A stretch of 64,000 nt of DNA, from NCBI RefSeq assembly GCF_902833225.1, contig NZ_CADFEI010000004.1:124001-188000 (forward strand). Reading direction: 5' to 3'. Below are positions 47,375-57,764 of the stretch, piece by piece. The notes below the pieces were generated by a model. It was given only the letters and a program-made list of their open reading frames with translations. It did not search any database and had not been told where the DNA came from. Source of the stretch: Burkholderia sp. BCC1644 (GTDB taxonomy: Bacteria; Pseudomonadota; Gammaproteobacteria; Burkholderiales; Burkholderiaceae). A program made the position numbers and the translations under genes. Every line of letters begins with the position of its first letter. Positions within the stretch are counted from its first letter, which is position 1.

Positions 47375-47852
47375 GTCAACGGTGCCCGGGGGCGAGCGAT
47401 GGGGCGGGAGCGAGCCGCCACGCCGATGCAGTCGCACGCGCAGGCGGACGCGAAAGAACGTGGAGCATCGATGCCGCCTTCTGCGGGTAAGTGTTTCGAG
47501 TGTAACGGGATTGCAGCGGCGCGCGTATCAGGGTAACTCCAGACGCAAACGGTACACGGCCCGGCCGTGGCTGGCGCGCAGGGGGATCAGGCGCCGGGCG
47601 AGTGCGCGCCGCGCATGACCGTCACACAAAGAAGTGCGCCACCGCGGGACATGACAACCCGGCCGCATGGCGAATGGTGGGGAGTGGGGTACGGGAAATC
47701 CCGGCGGCCGACACGGGCGCAGCCGGGATTGGCCGTCAGAGGAATGTGGGCGTGCCGCGACACCATTCGCGGCGCGTTGGCAGGCGGGCATTGCGCGTCA
47801 CCGGCGGCTGACGATGGCCGCGCGACTCACTACGGCGCCTGCGCCCGGTTCG
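47375..47852. other. 478-bp gap between EAL and DMT genes
   Basis: No coding frame with gene-like codon use was found. A 9-bp inverted repeat, AATCCCGGC (47697-47705) with GCCGGGATT (47722-47730), has a 16-nt loop and no U tract. No promoter stands out, although the region must hold the EAL gene promoter. Confidence 0.5.
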
Positions 47853-48779
47853 TCAGGTCGCCTCGCCGCCGCGCGGCCCGAAGCCGGGAATCCGCTTGAT
47901 CACGCCGGTCGCGAGCGCGGTGCCGACGAGCACGATCGCGCAGCCTTCGATCATCACGGCCGACACGTGTTCGCCGAGGAACAGCGCTCCCCACAACAGC
48001 CCGAACACGGGGATCACGAACGTGACGGTAATCGCGCGGGCGGGGCCGATATGCGCGATCAGGTAGAAGAAGATGAAGTACGCGACGCCCGTGCATGCGA
48101 TGCCGAGGGCAAGCACCGAGCCCCATGCGTGCGCGCTGACCGGCGCGGCCGGCCAGGTGGCGATCGCGAACGGCAGCAGCAGCACGGACGAGCCGATCAT
48201 GCTGCCGGCCGCGTTGACGAGCGGGTCGACGCCGCTGAGCTTGCGCTTCGTGTAATTGGCCGCGATGCCGTAAAGCAGCGTCGCGCCGAGCGCCGCAGCG
48301 GCGGCGAGCGCGGTCGCGCTGGCGCCCGTGTCGCCGTGCGCGTTCGCGATCTGGTTCCACACGAGCGTGAGCACGCCGGCAAAGCCGATCACGAGGCCGA
48401 GCGCGCGCGGCAGCGACAGCTTGTCCTTCAGCCACAGGTACGCGACGAGCGCGCCCCACAGCGGCGTCGTTGCATTGATCACCGACGTCAGGCCGGCCGA
48501 CAGCGTCAGTTCGGCGAACGCGAACAGGCAGAACGGGATGCCCGAGTTCAGCGCGCCGACGACGAACAGCGGCCACGCATGATGGCGCAGCCGCGCGCCG
48601 AGGTCGGCGGGTTTGAAGCGCGTCAGCGCGAAGCCCGTGAGAAACAGCGCGCCGATGCCCACGCGCAACGCCATCAGCGGCGCGACGCCGAGATCGACCA
48701 CGCCGATCCGGATGAACAGGAACGACGCGCCCCACAGGGCAGCGAGCACGGTCAGCAGGAAAGCGTTCTTGGGCGACAT
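47853..48779 (-). CDS. DMT-superfamily transporter (EamA type)
   Basis: A 308-residue protein with ten helices in two EamA repeats. The first begins LLTVLAALWGASFLFIRIG; the second has VLALGIACTGVAYFIFFYL and AITVTFVIPVFGLLWGALFL, with the EHVS turn typical of the family. Members export amino acids, nucleosides or other metabolites. The substrate cannot be told. It is a lone gene with no partner. Confidence 0.85.
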   Translation of the reverse strand: MSPKNAFLLTVLAALWGASFLFIRIGVVDLGVAPLMALRVGIGALFLTGFALTRFKPADLGARLRHHAWPLFVVGALNSGIPFCLFAFAELTLSAGLTSVINATTPLWGALVAYLWLKDKLSLPRALGLVIGFAGVLTLVWNQIANAHGDTGASATALAAAAALGATLLYGIAANYTKRKLSGVDPLVNAAGSMIGSSVLLLPFAIATWPAAPVSAHAWGSVLALGIACTGVAYFIFFYLIAHIGPARAITVTFVIPVFGLLWGALFLGEHVSAVMIEGCAIVLVGTALATGVIKRIPGFGPRGGEAT

Positions 48780-48921
48780 CGATCGTGAGGGCGGGGACGG
48801 GATGCGATGAATCTTACACCGCGTTACCGCGCCGTCGTTTCACGATTGGATGAAACGACAAGAAACGGGAAGGTCGCCGGTTGCGGGGGAGCGGCGGCCT
48901 TCCGTCGGCGGCCGTGCCCGG

Positions 48922-49170
48922 TCAGTGATGGCGCCAGCCGCCGCGTCCGCCGAAGCCGAAATTGAGCGACAGCGCCGGTCCCCAATAGCCGCCCCATGCG
49001 GGTGCATAGGCGGGTGCCGGATAGTAGTAGGCGGGGCCGGGATCGACGTACACGGGCGCCGGCTGCACCGGCGCGGCCGTGTAATAGCCGCCGGGATAGT
49101 AGCCGTACGGGTAGTAGCAGCCGGCGAGCGTCGTGCAGGCGAGCGCCGCGGCGACGAGGGTCCTGTTCAT
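48922..49170 (-). CDS. Small Tyr/Pro/Gly-rich lipoprotein
   Basis: An 82-residue protein. The signal ends in the lipobox TLAGC (Cys18). The mature part is dominated by Tyr, Pro and Gly (CYYPYGYYPGGYY, PAYYYPAPAYAPAWGGYWG) and ends GRGGWRHH. This style is common in small proteobacterial envelope lipoproteins of unknown role. The ATG is preceded by a GGAGAGA stretch (revealed on the minus strand). Transcription is from its own unit. Confidence 0.75.
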   Translation of the reverse strand: MNRTLVAAALACTTLAGCYYPYGYYPGGYYTAAPVQPAPVYVDPGPAYYYPAPAYAPAWGGYWGPALSLNFGFGGRGGWRHH

Positions 49171-49300
49171 GATGTCTCTCCGGCGGAGCCGGCAATCGGC
49201 AGATGCTTAAGCTTAGGCCGTGCGCCGATGACACGGTGTGCAAAACGGTAACCGATCATTTCCGGCGGCTGCCGCGCATATTGCGGCGCCGCATGCGAAA

Positions 49301-49329
49301 ACGGCGCTTCCGCATCGCGGAAGCGCCGT
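49301..49329 (-). terminator. Terminator-like hairpin after the glycine-zipper gene
   Basis: ACGGCGCTTCCGC and GCGGAAGCGCCGT form a perfect 13-bp stem with a 3-nt loop, followed on the minus strand by a short TTTTC run. It lies 34 bp beyond the stop codon. Confidence 0.65.
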
Positions 49330-49363
49330 CTGGACGAATGTTGCGCCGGGTCCGGCCGGCTGC

Positions 49364-49576
49364 TTACTTGCCGACCTGGTTACCGATGATGCCGCCGGCT
49401 GCCGCGCCGCCGAGCGTCGACAGTGCGCTGCCGCCGATCGCCGCGCCGGCGACGCCACCGACACCCGCGCCGATTGCCGTGTCGCGCTGCCGCCTCGTCA
49501 TCGAATCGCAGGCCGACAGGCTGGTCACCGTTGCGACGAGGAGCGCGCATACCCCAATACGTCGGATCGAAATCAT
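49364..49576 (-). CDS. Glycine-zipper lipoprotein (OsmB/SlyB-like)
   Basis: A 70-residue protein from ATG 49576 (MISIRRIG); an upstream in-frame start would lose the signal peptide. The lipobox is SLSAC (Cys23). The mature chain has a glycine-zipper 2TM segment, RDTAIGAGVGGVAGAAIGG to GGAAAGGIIGNQVGK. OsmB-type proteins are small outer-membrane lipoproteins induced by osmotic or envelope stress. The regulator is not seen. Confidence 0.82.
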   Translation of the reverse strand: MISIRRIGVCALLVATVTSLSACDSMTRRQRDTAIGAGVGGVAGAAIGGSALSTLGGAAAGGIIGNQVGK

Positions 49577-49741
49577 GATCGTTGTCCTTGTGGTAGTGAA
49601 CGGAGGACGCGCGACCGGCTGGCGGCCACGCATGTCCCCAATCTACGCGCCGCTCCACGGGGCTGCTGTAAGGACTTGTTAAGGCTCGCGCGGTTTCGTA
49701 ATCAATTGTGTCCCGTGCGCCGGCGGGTACACGACATGCGC

Positions 49742-49767
49742 AAAAAAGCCCGCTCGAAAGCGGGCTT
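49742..49767 (-). terminator. Intrinsic terminator after thiC
   Basis: On the minus strand AGCCCGCT and AGCGGGCT form an 8-bp stem around a UUCG-type tetraloop, followed by TTTTTT. It is 43 bp downstream of the thiC stop codon. Confidence 0.9.
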
Positions 49768-49809
49768 CGTGCATCGCGATGCGATTCCGGCGTGGATCGC
49801 CGCTTGCGT

Positions 49810-51976
<2,167 letters not shown>

Positions 51977-52189
51977 TAGCAGCGCACACAATACACCGGC
52001 TTGGCGGCGGTTTCAACCGGGAACCGATCGGATGCCGCCGGGCAATCGTCTGATCTCCGCCGGCGAACCGGGCAGGGTGCGCCGCAGCAAGTGCGCCTGC
52101 CGAACGGCGTTCCGGCAGCGCGGGAAAGCACCGAGCGGTGCAGCATTCGCATCTTCATTTCAGGCGCCTAGAATTTTTTTTGACATCGC

Positions 52190-52215
52190 TGTCATTTCCG
52201 GCGGTGTGCTCCGTC
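52190..52215 (+). promoter_or_regulatory. Possible ECF-sigma promoter for the Met-rich peptide gene
   Basis: TGTCA (52190-52194), a 17-bp spacer, then CGTC (52212-52215), a layout seen for some extracytoplasmic-function sigma factors. A TTGACA (52180-52185) just upstream lacks a good -10. The assignment to a specific sigma factor is unknown. Confidence 0.35.
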
Positions 52216-52251
52216 TATTCGGCTCCTAAACCCATGTAGTGGAGAGATGTC

Positions 52252-52524
52252 ATGAAAAACGTATTCCTGGTTGCCTGTGTCGCCGCACTTGCCACGATCG
52301 CAACGGGCGCCTACGCGCAGAACGATGCGATGTCGAAGGACGGCATGTCGATGTCGAAGGACGCGATGGGTCACGACGCGATGGCGAAGGATGGCGCGAT
52401 GAAGAAGGACGGCATGAAGAAGCATGCGATGAAAAAGGACGCGATGTCGAAGGACGCGATGGGCCACGACGCGATGTCCAAGGGCGACGCGATGAAGAAG
52501 GACACCATGAGCCCGTCGAACTGA
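52252..52524 (+). CDS. Secreted Met-rich MXKDX-repeat peptide (MrpX-like)
   Basis: A 90-residue protein, ATG 52252 with a GGAGAG site. A signal peptide (VFLVACVAALATIATGAYAQ) is cut near residue 23. The 67-residue mature chain is built of pentapeptide-like units such as AMSKD, AMGHD and AMKKD, with 13 Met, many Lys and Asp, two GHD units and no Cys. It is disordered and soluble in the periplasm. Similar peptides in Azospira (MrpX) act as sacrificial methionine scavengers of hypochlorite, repaired by a YedY-type reductase; the two genes that follow fit that model. The substrate in this organism is untested. Metal binding through Met/His/Asp is the alternative. Confidence 0.82.
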   Translation: MKNVFLVACVAALATIATGAYAQNDAMSKDGMSMSKDAMGHDAMAKDGAMKKDGMKKHAMKKDAMSKDAMGHDAMSKGDAMKKDTMSPSN

Positions 52525-52598
52525 TCGACGTGCGCGGGGCGCGGCCGGCCGGCTGTGGGCGCATCGCGTCCCGTCGCATCATTGCGGGAGTCTTCATC

Positions 52599-53231
52599 AT
52601 GCAAACGGTTCCTGTCACGGATCGCGCGAGCTCGACGCCGCCCGCGCCGACGATCCATCCACCGTGGGTGCGCGTGAGCCACTGGCTCAACGCGCTCGCG
52701 GCGATCCTGATGGCGCTGTCCGGATGGCGTATCTACGACGCGTCGCCGATCTATCCATCGTTCACGTTCGCACACGGCATCACGCTCGGCGGCTGGCTCG
52801 GCGGCGCGCTGCAATGGCATTTCGCGGCGATGTGGCTGCTGGTCGGCAACGGGCTGTTCTATCTCGCGATGTCGATCGCGACGGGGCGCTTCGCGCGCAA
52901 GCTGTTGCCCGTCACGCCGGCGTCCATATGGCGCGACGTCCGCGCCGCGCTCGGCGGGCGGCTGTCGCACAACGACCTGAGCGTCTACAACGCGGTGCAG
53001 CGAGCCGCGTACCTGACCGCGATCGTCGATCTCGTCGTGCTGGTGCTGTCGGGGCTCACGATCTGGAAATCCGTGCAGTTTCCGCTGCTGCGCGAACTGT
53101 TCGGCGGTTACGACAACGCGCGCGTCGTGCATTTCTGGGCGATGTCGCTGCTCGTCGCCTTCTTTGTCGTCCACGTCGCGATGGCGCTGCTGGTGCCGCG
53201 CTCGTTGCTCGCGATGTTGCGCGGCCGCTGA
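52599..53231 (+). CDS. Cytochrome b561-type membrane subunit (YedZ1-like)
   Basis: A 210-residue membrane protein, ATG 52599 with a GGGAG site. It has four to five helices with haem-binding histidines: VRVSHWLNALAAILMALSG, HGITLGGWLGGALQW, QWHFAAMWLLVG and VVHFWAMSLLVAFFVVHVAM. It belongs to the cytochrome b/b6 (b561) group, unlike the MsrQ-type flavocytochrome. It most likely passes electrons from the quinone pool to the molybdopterin enzyme made from the next gene 29 bp downstream. Confidence 0.85.
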   Translation: MQTVPVTDRASSTPPAPTIHPPWVRVSHWLNALAAILMALSGWRIYDASPIYPSFTFAHGITLGGWLGGALQWHFAAMWLLVGNGLFYLAMSIATGRFARKLLPVTPASIWRDVRAALGGRLSHNDLSVYNAVQRAAYLTAIVDLVVLVLSGLTIWKSVQFPLLRELFGGYDNARVVHFWAMSLLVAFFVVHVAMALLVPRSLLAMLRGR

Positions 53232-53260
53232 CCTGCTCATCGCGGGCGAAGGAAATCATC

Positions 53261-54049
53261 ATGTCGGAATCCGAAAAAAACCGTGGCGAGCCGCGCTGGA
53301 CACTCGACCGGAAGTCGCTCGAACTCGACGTCCGCCGCGAGCTCGAGATGCCGTCGCGGCGGCTCTTCAACCGGCGCGTGCTGACGCTCGGCGGCCTCGC
53401 GATGCTGACCGGCTGCACGCTGCAGGACGACGCGTCGGTCAACACGTTTCTCGAGAAAGTGTCGCGCATGAACGATCGCGTGCAGGCGTGGCTGTTCAAC
53501 CCCGACCGGCTCGCGCCGACCTACACCGAGGCCGACATCACGCGACCGTTCCCGTTCAACGCGTACTACGGGATCGACGAAGTGCGGCATGTGGACGAGT
53601 CGACGTACCGCCTCGTGCTGTCCGGCCGCGTGACGGGCAAGCGTGTGTGGACGCTCGACGAGCTTCGCGCGCTGCCGCACGCGGAACAGATCACGCGGCA
53701 CATCTGCGTGGAAGGGTGGAGTGCGATCGGCCGCTGGGGCGGTACGCCGTTCGGCGCGTTCCTCGCGCGTGCCGGTGCCGACACGCGGGCGAAATACGTC
53801 GGCTTCAAATGCGCGGACGATTACTACGAAAGCATCGACATGCCGACCGCGCTGCATCCGCAGACGCTGCTCGCGCTCGAGTACGACGGCCGCCAGTTGC
53901 CGCCGGAATACGGCTTCCCGATGAAGCTGCGGATGCCGACCAAGCTCGGCTACAAGAACCCGAAGCACATCATGGAAATCTTCGTGACCGATACGTTCCC
54001 GGGCGGCTACTGGGTCGATCAGGGGTACAACTGGTTCGGCGGATCGTGA
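53261..54049 (+). CDS. Molybdopterin oxidoreductase (YedY1/MsrP/SUOX-like)
   Basis: A 262-residue single-domain sulphite-oxidase-fold enzyme. A long N-terminal stretch holds a twin-arginine-like SRRLFNRRV followed by a hydrophobic run and the lipobox-like LTGC, so it is probably Tat-exported and lipid-anchored. The Mo-binding cysteine lies in ITRHICVEGWSAIGRWGG, matching YedY CVEAWS. Further blocks are KYVGFKCADDYYESIDM and YGFPMKLRMPTKLGYK. MsrP homologues reduce methionine sulphoxide in periplasmic proteins; the Met-rich peptide encoded upstream is the likely client. It is last in the three-gene cluster. Confidence 0.87.
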   Translation: MSESEKNRGEPRWTLDRKSLELDVRRELEMPSRRLFNRRVLTLGGLAMLTGCTLQDDASVNTFLEKVSRMNDRVQAWLFNPDRLAPTYTEADITRPFPFNAYYGIDEVRHVDESTYRLVLSGRVTGKRVWTLDELRALPHAEQITRHICVEGWSAIGRWGGTPFGAFLARAGADTRAKYVGFKCADDYYESIDMPTALHPQTLLALEYDGRQLPPEYGFPMKLRMPTKLGYKNPKHIMEIFVTDTFPGGYWVDQGYNWFGGS

Positions 54050-54074
54050 GCGGCGCGCGAGGTGCGCTCATCCG

Positions 54075-54356
54075 TCATGCGGATTCGCGCACCTGGAGAT
54101 CGACGCGCAGGCCGACTGCCGCGGCCATGTTCACGAGCGCGTCGAGCCCGAACAGGTTGATCTTGCCGCGCATCAGGTCGGACACGCGCGGCTGCGTGAC
54201 GCCCAGCTGCTTCGCGGCCTGGGCCTGACTGAGTTCGAGCTGCGCGATGCGCTGCTTGAGCGCGATCATCAGTTCGGAGCGCAGCTTCATGTTTTCGGCT
54301 TCGGCCGGCTGGCCTTCGATTGCGTCCCAGACGCTCGTGTAGCGTTCGTCGGTCAT
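54075..54356 (-). CDS. higA: HigA-type antitoxin (XRE helix-turn-helix)
   Basis: A 93-residue protein from ATG 54356, which overlaps the toxin stop (ATGA). The helix-turn-helix is near residues 40-65: LELSQAQAAKQLGVTQPRVS, then DLMRGKINLFGLDALVNM. It belongs to the HigA2/COG5606 group that pairs with Gp49-like toxins. It should bind the toxin and repress the promoter at the palindrome 54704-54719. It ends only 26 bp from the molybdopterin gene, and the two converge. Confidence 0.86.
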   Translation of the reverse strand: MTDERYTSVWDAIEGQPAEAENMKLRSELMIALKQRIAQLELSQAQAAKQLGVTQPRVSDLMRGKINLFGLDALVNMAAAVGLRVDLQVRESA

Positions 54357-54709
54357 GGTTTCTTCAACTCCATCGGCAGGGCGCGATAGCGCCGGGCGGC
54401 CAGGTCGATATCGGCTTTGTTCGTGCGCGCCGATTGCTTCCGGAAGCAATGCGGCACGTAGATCGCTTCGGCGAACGTCGCGACGTAGACGATCCGGAAC
54501 GCGCCGCTCGCATCGCGCACGCGGATTTCCCGAACGCCGGCGCCGATCGTGCGCATCGGTTTCCAGTCGTCGGGCGCGAGGCCGCGCTGGACCTGGTCGA
54601 TCTGGTGGCCGGCTTCGCGCCGGGCAGGCAGCGGAAAGCCGCGGAGATCGCCCAGTGCGCTGTCGACGAAAACGACGGGCTTCGGCGGAAGTACGGTCGA
54701 ATTATACAA
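54353..54709 (-). CDS. higB: HigB/Gp49-like RelE-superfamily toxin
   Basis: A 118-residue toxin. The only non-CTG start near the N-terminus is TTG 54709, with no ribosome site, so the true start is uncertain; homologues begin near KPVVFVDSALGDL at residue 10. Key blocks are GLAPDDWKPMRTIGAGVREI, ASGAFRIVYVATF and YVPHCFRKQSARTNKADIDL, as in phage Gp49-like mRNA interferases. Such toxins cut mRNA on the ribosome. Toxin first, antitoxin second, is the usual hig order. A palindromic promoter covers the start. Confidence 0.83.
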   Translation of the reverse strand: MYNSTVLPPKPVVFVDSALGDLRGFPLPARREAGHQIDQVQRGLAPDDWKPMRTIGAGVREIRVRDASGAFRIVYVATFAEAIYVPHCFRKQSARTNKADIDLAARRYRALPMELKKP

Positions 54710-54719
54710 AATTTTGTAT
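54704..54719. promoter_or_regulatory. Palindromic operator at the higB start
   Basis: ATACAAAATTTTGTAT is a perfect 16-bp palindrome in an otherwise GC-rich region. A perfect TATAAT (-10) for higBA overlaps its edge at 54701-54706 on the minus strand. HigA or HigBA probably binds here to shut off its own operon. Confidence 0.7.
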
Positions 54720-55022
54720 CAAGGTGTGGGTTGCGAAGCGCAGCGCCGGACGGCAAGGGAAGGGCGCGTCGTCCGTTGCGATAGGGGTGACGGGGCGCCC
54801 CGGTGTGCATAACCGGCCGTTCGGCCGATGCTGCGTTCAACTGCTGCGGATGGCGACGGCGCGTGCGCGGAAGGAACCGGCGCCGGCCACGCGTGCGTCC
54901 TGCGCATCCGGCCCCGGATTTCACCTGCCCGCCGGCCGAAAAATGTCGCGCCGAAACGTCAGTCGTTATCCTTTCAGACAGGTCTGACGATGCTTTCGAA
55001 TCCTTGATGCCATAATGCCGAG
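54710..55022. other. Gap upstream of higB without a recognised gene
   Basis: About 310 bp with no gene-like frame on either strand. It includes CAGAC-ag-GTCTG (54975-54986) and the operator at its left end. The strong plus-strand terminator at 55023-55057 closes it, so a short plus-strand transcript is possible. Confidence 0.4.
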
Positions 55023-55057
55023 CGTGTGCAGCCGAAGTGGCTGCGCACGTTTTTTTT
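55023..55057 (+). terminator. Strong intrinsic terminator with no assigned gene upstream
   Basis: CGTGTGCAGCC and GGCTGCGCACG form an 11-bp stem with one wobble and a 5-nt loop, followed by eight T residues. The nearest plus-strand gene upstream ends 970 bp away, beyond higBA. It lies 160 bp before the DMT gene, where it could also act as an attenuator. Confidence 0.8.
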
Positions 55058-55217
55058 GTCCCTCTGCCGCCGCTTGCCGGTTCTCTTTCGTCGCCGTTCG
55101 CACTGCCATGTCGTTCCGCACGTTCGCTCTGCCTTCCCGGTCCCGCCAGGACCGTTTGCCGGCATTGCCGGCGTCTTTCAGCGGAGCACGCGGCGTGACG
55201 TGCGGGCGGGCTGCACG

Positions 55218-56381
55218 ATGACGCCGCTCGACCGCCTCCTCGATTTCTTCGCCCGCTTTTCGTTCCGGATCCGCCTGCCGCAAAGCCGCGGCGGCCGCGT
55301 CGCGCTGGCGCTCGTGTTCATCTATTTCGTCTGGGGTTCGACCTACAGCGGGCTGCATTTCGCGCTGCAGTCGTTCCCGCCGCTGCTGCTGTCGGGGTTG
55401 CGCAACCTGCTCGGCGGGATCGGGCTGTTCATCTTTGCGCTGCGGCGCAAGCCCGAGTGGCCGACGCTGCTGGAGATTCGCAACGCGGGGATCGTCGGCA
55501 CGATGCTCGTCGCGCTGTCGTCCGGCACGATCGCGCTCGGGATCAGCTCGGTCAGCAGCGGCTCGGCCGCGGTGATGGTGGCCACGGTGCCGCTGTTCGC
55601 GACCGTGATCGCGGCGGTGGCCGGCCGGCCGGTGACGAAGGGCGAATGGGCGGCCGTCGGGCTCGGCATGGTCGGTATCGTCGTGCTGAATTCGGGCGGC
55701 GCGGCCGCCCAGAATTCGGCGCTCGGCACGATCTGCGTGCTGGCCGGCGCGTTGTTCTGGGCAGGCGGCGCGCACCTCGCGACGCGGCTCAAGCTGCCGT
55801 CCGACCTGTTCCTGTCGACGTCGCTGCAGATCGGCCTCGGCGGCCTGATCTCGACGCTCGTCGCCTGGCTGATCGGCGAACGCATCGAGCACGTGATGGT
55901 GGGGCCGGTGTTCGCGTTCCTGTACCTGATGGTGTTCTGCACGATGGCCGCGTACGTCGCGTACGGCTACCTGATCCGGCACACGAGCCCGATCATCGCG
56001 AGCAGCTGCATGTACGTGAACCCGATCGTCGCGGTCGCGCTCGGTGCGCTGCTGCTCGGCGAACCGGTGACGATGGCGACCGTGGTCGCGACCGTCGCGA
56101 TCCTCGGCAGTGTCGGGCTGTCGTTCGTGTTCGATCCGGCCCGCCGCCCCGCGGCGCGCGCGGCGGCCGTGGCGGCCGAGCAGGCGCCGATGGCGGACGC
56201 CGCGACCTCCCCGGAGCAGATCGCGATTCCCGAAGCGGCGCCGATCCTCGCGCCTTCCGCCGTCCCGCTTGCGGTGCCGATGCCGGCGGCCGTGATGGAT
56301 CCCGCCGCGGTGATCGATCCGGCACCGGCGTTCGCGCCGCCGCCCGTCGACGAACCGGCCGCGCCGCGCGCCGACGCGTGA
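55218..56381 (+). CDS. DMT-superfamily transporter (YedA-like) with Pro/Ala-rich tail
   Basis: A 387-residue protein. ATG 55218 is weakly supported by a GGGCGGG stretch. Two EamA repeats make ten helices: ALALVFIYFVWGSTYSGLHF, SSGSAAVMVATVPLFATVI, AAYVAYGYLIRHTSPIIASS and ALGALLLGEPVTMATVVATV. After about residue 310 comes an unusual disordered tail rich in Pro and Ala (AEQAPMADAATSPEQIAIPE, and so on). It exports an unknown small molecule. The 5' leader holds a strong terminator hairpin. Confidence 0.82.
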   Translation: MTPLDRLLDFFARFSFRIRLPQSRGGRVALALVFIYFVWGSTYSGLHFALQSFPPLLLSGLRNLLGGIGLFIFALRRKPEWPTLLEIRNAGIVGTMLVALSSGTIALGISSVSSGSAAVMVATVPLFATVIAAVAGRPVTKGEWAAVGLGMVGIVVLNSGGAAAQNSALGTICVLAGALFWAGGAHLATRLKLPSDLFLSTSLQIGLGGLISTLVAWLIGERIEHVMVGPVFAFLYLMVFCTMAAYVAYGYLIRHTSPIIASSCMYVNPIVAVALGALLLGEPVTMATVVATVAILGSVGLSFVFDPARRPAARAAAVAAEQAPMADAATSPEQIAIPEAAPILAPSAVPLAVPMPAAVMDPAAVIDPAPAFAPPPVDEPAAPRADA

Positions 56382-56402
56382 CGCCGCCGTGGCCGGTCGC
56401 GC

Positions 56403-57602
56403 TCAGCCGCGCCGGCCGCCGCGATGGTGGGACCAGCCCGCGAGCGCGGCAAACAGCAGCCCCGTCGCGCACATGCCGGTCCAGCCGAATGCATGCCACG
56501 CGGCAACCCCGGCCGACGAGCCGAGCGCGCCGCCGATGAAGTAACACACCATGTACACCGTGTTCACACGGCTGCGCGCTTCGGGCTTCAGCGCGTAGAT
56601 GCGCGACTGGTTCGAGATCTGCGCGGCCTGTACGCCGACATCCAGCACGATCACGCCGATCACGAGCCCGACGAGGCTCGAACCCGACAGCGCGAAGATC
56701 ACGAACGACAGCGCGAGCAGCGCGATCGCGAGCGAGATGATCGCGCGCGGGCCGCGCTTGTCCGCGAAGCGGCCCGCGTACGGTGCGGCGAGTGCGCCTG
56801 CTGCCCCGACGATCCCGAACAGGCCGGCTGCCTGCGGGCCGAGATGGAACGGCGCGCCGGCGAGCAGCAGCGTCAGCACGGGCCAGAACGCGCTGAACGC
56901 CGCGAACAGCGCGGCGCCCGTCAGCGACGCCTCGCGCAGCCCGCGCAATTCGACCGCCAGATGCCACATCGAGCCGAGCAGCTTGCCGTACGACAGCGTC
57001 GACGTCGGCGAACTGCGCGGCAGCCGCATCACGATCACGGCGGCGAGCGCGACGAGCGCCGCGACCGATGCGGCGAATACCGCGCGCCAGCCGAAATATT
57101 CGGCGACGAAGCCGGCCGCCGTACGCGCGAGCAGGATGCCGAGCAGCAGGCCGCTCATCACGGTGCCGACCGCATGCCCGCGTTCGGCGGGCGGCGCGAT
57201 TTCGGCGGCGAACGGCACGGCCTGCTGCGCGATGGTCGCGAGAATGCCGATCGCGAGGCTCGCGACGGCGAGTACGGCCAGCGACGGTGCGGTGGCCGCC
57301 ACGATCAGCGCGACGGACAGGCCGGCGATCTGCATCAGGATCAGCCCGCGGCGATCGAACCGGTCGCCGAGCGGTGCGAGCAGGAACATGCCGGCGGCAT
57401 AGCCGAGCTGCGTCGCGGTCGGCACCGCGCCGATCCATGACGCGCCGTCGGGGAAGGCCGAGCGGAAGCTGTCGAGCAGCGGCTGGTTGTAGTAGATGTT
57501 CGCGACCGACACGCCCGCGATCGTCGCGAGCAGCAACAGCAGGCTGCGCGAGTAGTGGGGCGAGGCGGCGTCGGTCGGACGGTCGGTGGAGGCGGTGGAC
57601 AT
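56403..57602 (-). CDS. MFS transporter (drug-resistance type)
   Basis: A 399-residue twelve-helix major facilitator from ATG 57602. Motif A is recognised as LGDRFDRRGLILMQIAGL after helix 2, and its second-half echo as GRFADKRGPRAIISLAIAL. Motif-C-like GHAVGTVMSGLLLGILLA lies in helix 5. The start YNQPLLDSFRSAFP is typical of the DHA1-like/YnfM group. It may export drugs or sugars; the substrate is unknown. It converges with the DMT gene by 21 bp. Confidence 0.85.
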   Translation of the reverse strand: MSTASTDRPTDAASPHYSRSLLLLLATIAGVSVANIYYNQPLLDSFRSAFPDGASWIGAVPTATQLGYAAGMFLLAPLGDRFDRRGLILMQIAGLSVALIVAATAPSLAVLAVASLAIGILATIAQQAVPFAAEIAPPAERGHAVGTVMSGLLLGILLARTAAGFVAEYFGWRAVFAASVAALVALAAVIVMRLPRSSPTSTLSYGKLLGSMWHLAVELRGLREASLTGAALFAAFSAFWPVLTLLLAGAPFHLGPQAAGLFGIVGAAGALAAPYAGRFADKRGPRAIISLAIALLALSFVIFALSGSSLVGLVIGVIVLDVGVQAAQISNQSRIYALKPEARSRVNTVYMVCYFIGGALGSSAGVAAWHAFGWTGMCATGLLFAALAGWSHHRGGRRG

Positions 57603-57764
57603 GGCTGCGCGGACGAAGTTGGGCGGCGCGGCAAGCGGCGCACGCGTCGGGTGCGCAGGCGGGCCGGGCGCCGGTCGAGGCTGCCGATCATACCGGAGCG
57701 ACGTGAATCCTGCCGGGCGCGCGGCGAACCGGCCGCCGCCCGTCATCGCGCGCGCCGCAAGCCG

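Noticed and set aside
47528..47791. An 87-codon frame on the minus strand in the EAL-DMT gap
   Set aside because: No ribosome site, odd Arg/Pro/Cys composition and no recognised fold; the region also lacks a promoter.
52180..52185. TTGACA as a sigma-70 promoter of the Met-rich peptide gene
   Set aside because: No fair -10 element lies 16-18 bp downstream; the TGTCA-N17-CGTC layout was preferred, at low confidence.
52324..52510. Tandem short repeats that could be read as a CRISPR-like array
   Set aside because: The repeats are coding pentapeptide units with a 15-bp period inside a gene; there are no unique spacers or cas genes.
54717..54722. TTGATA as the -35 of higBA
   Set aside because: It is only 10 bp from TATAAT, too close for a sigma-70 promoter.
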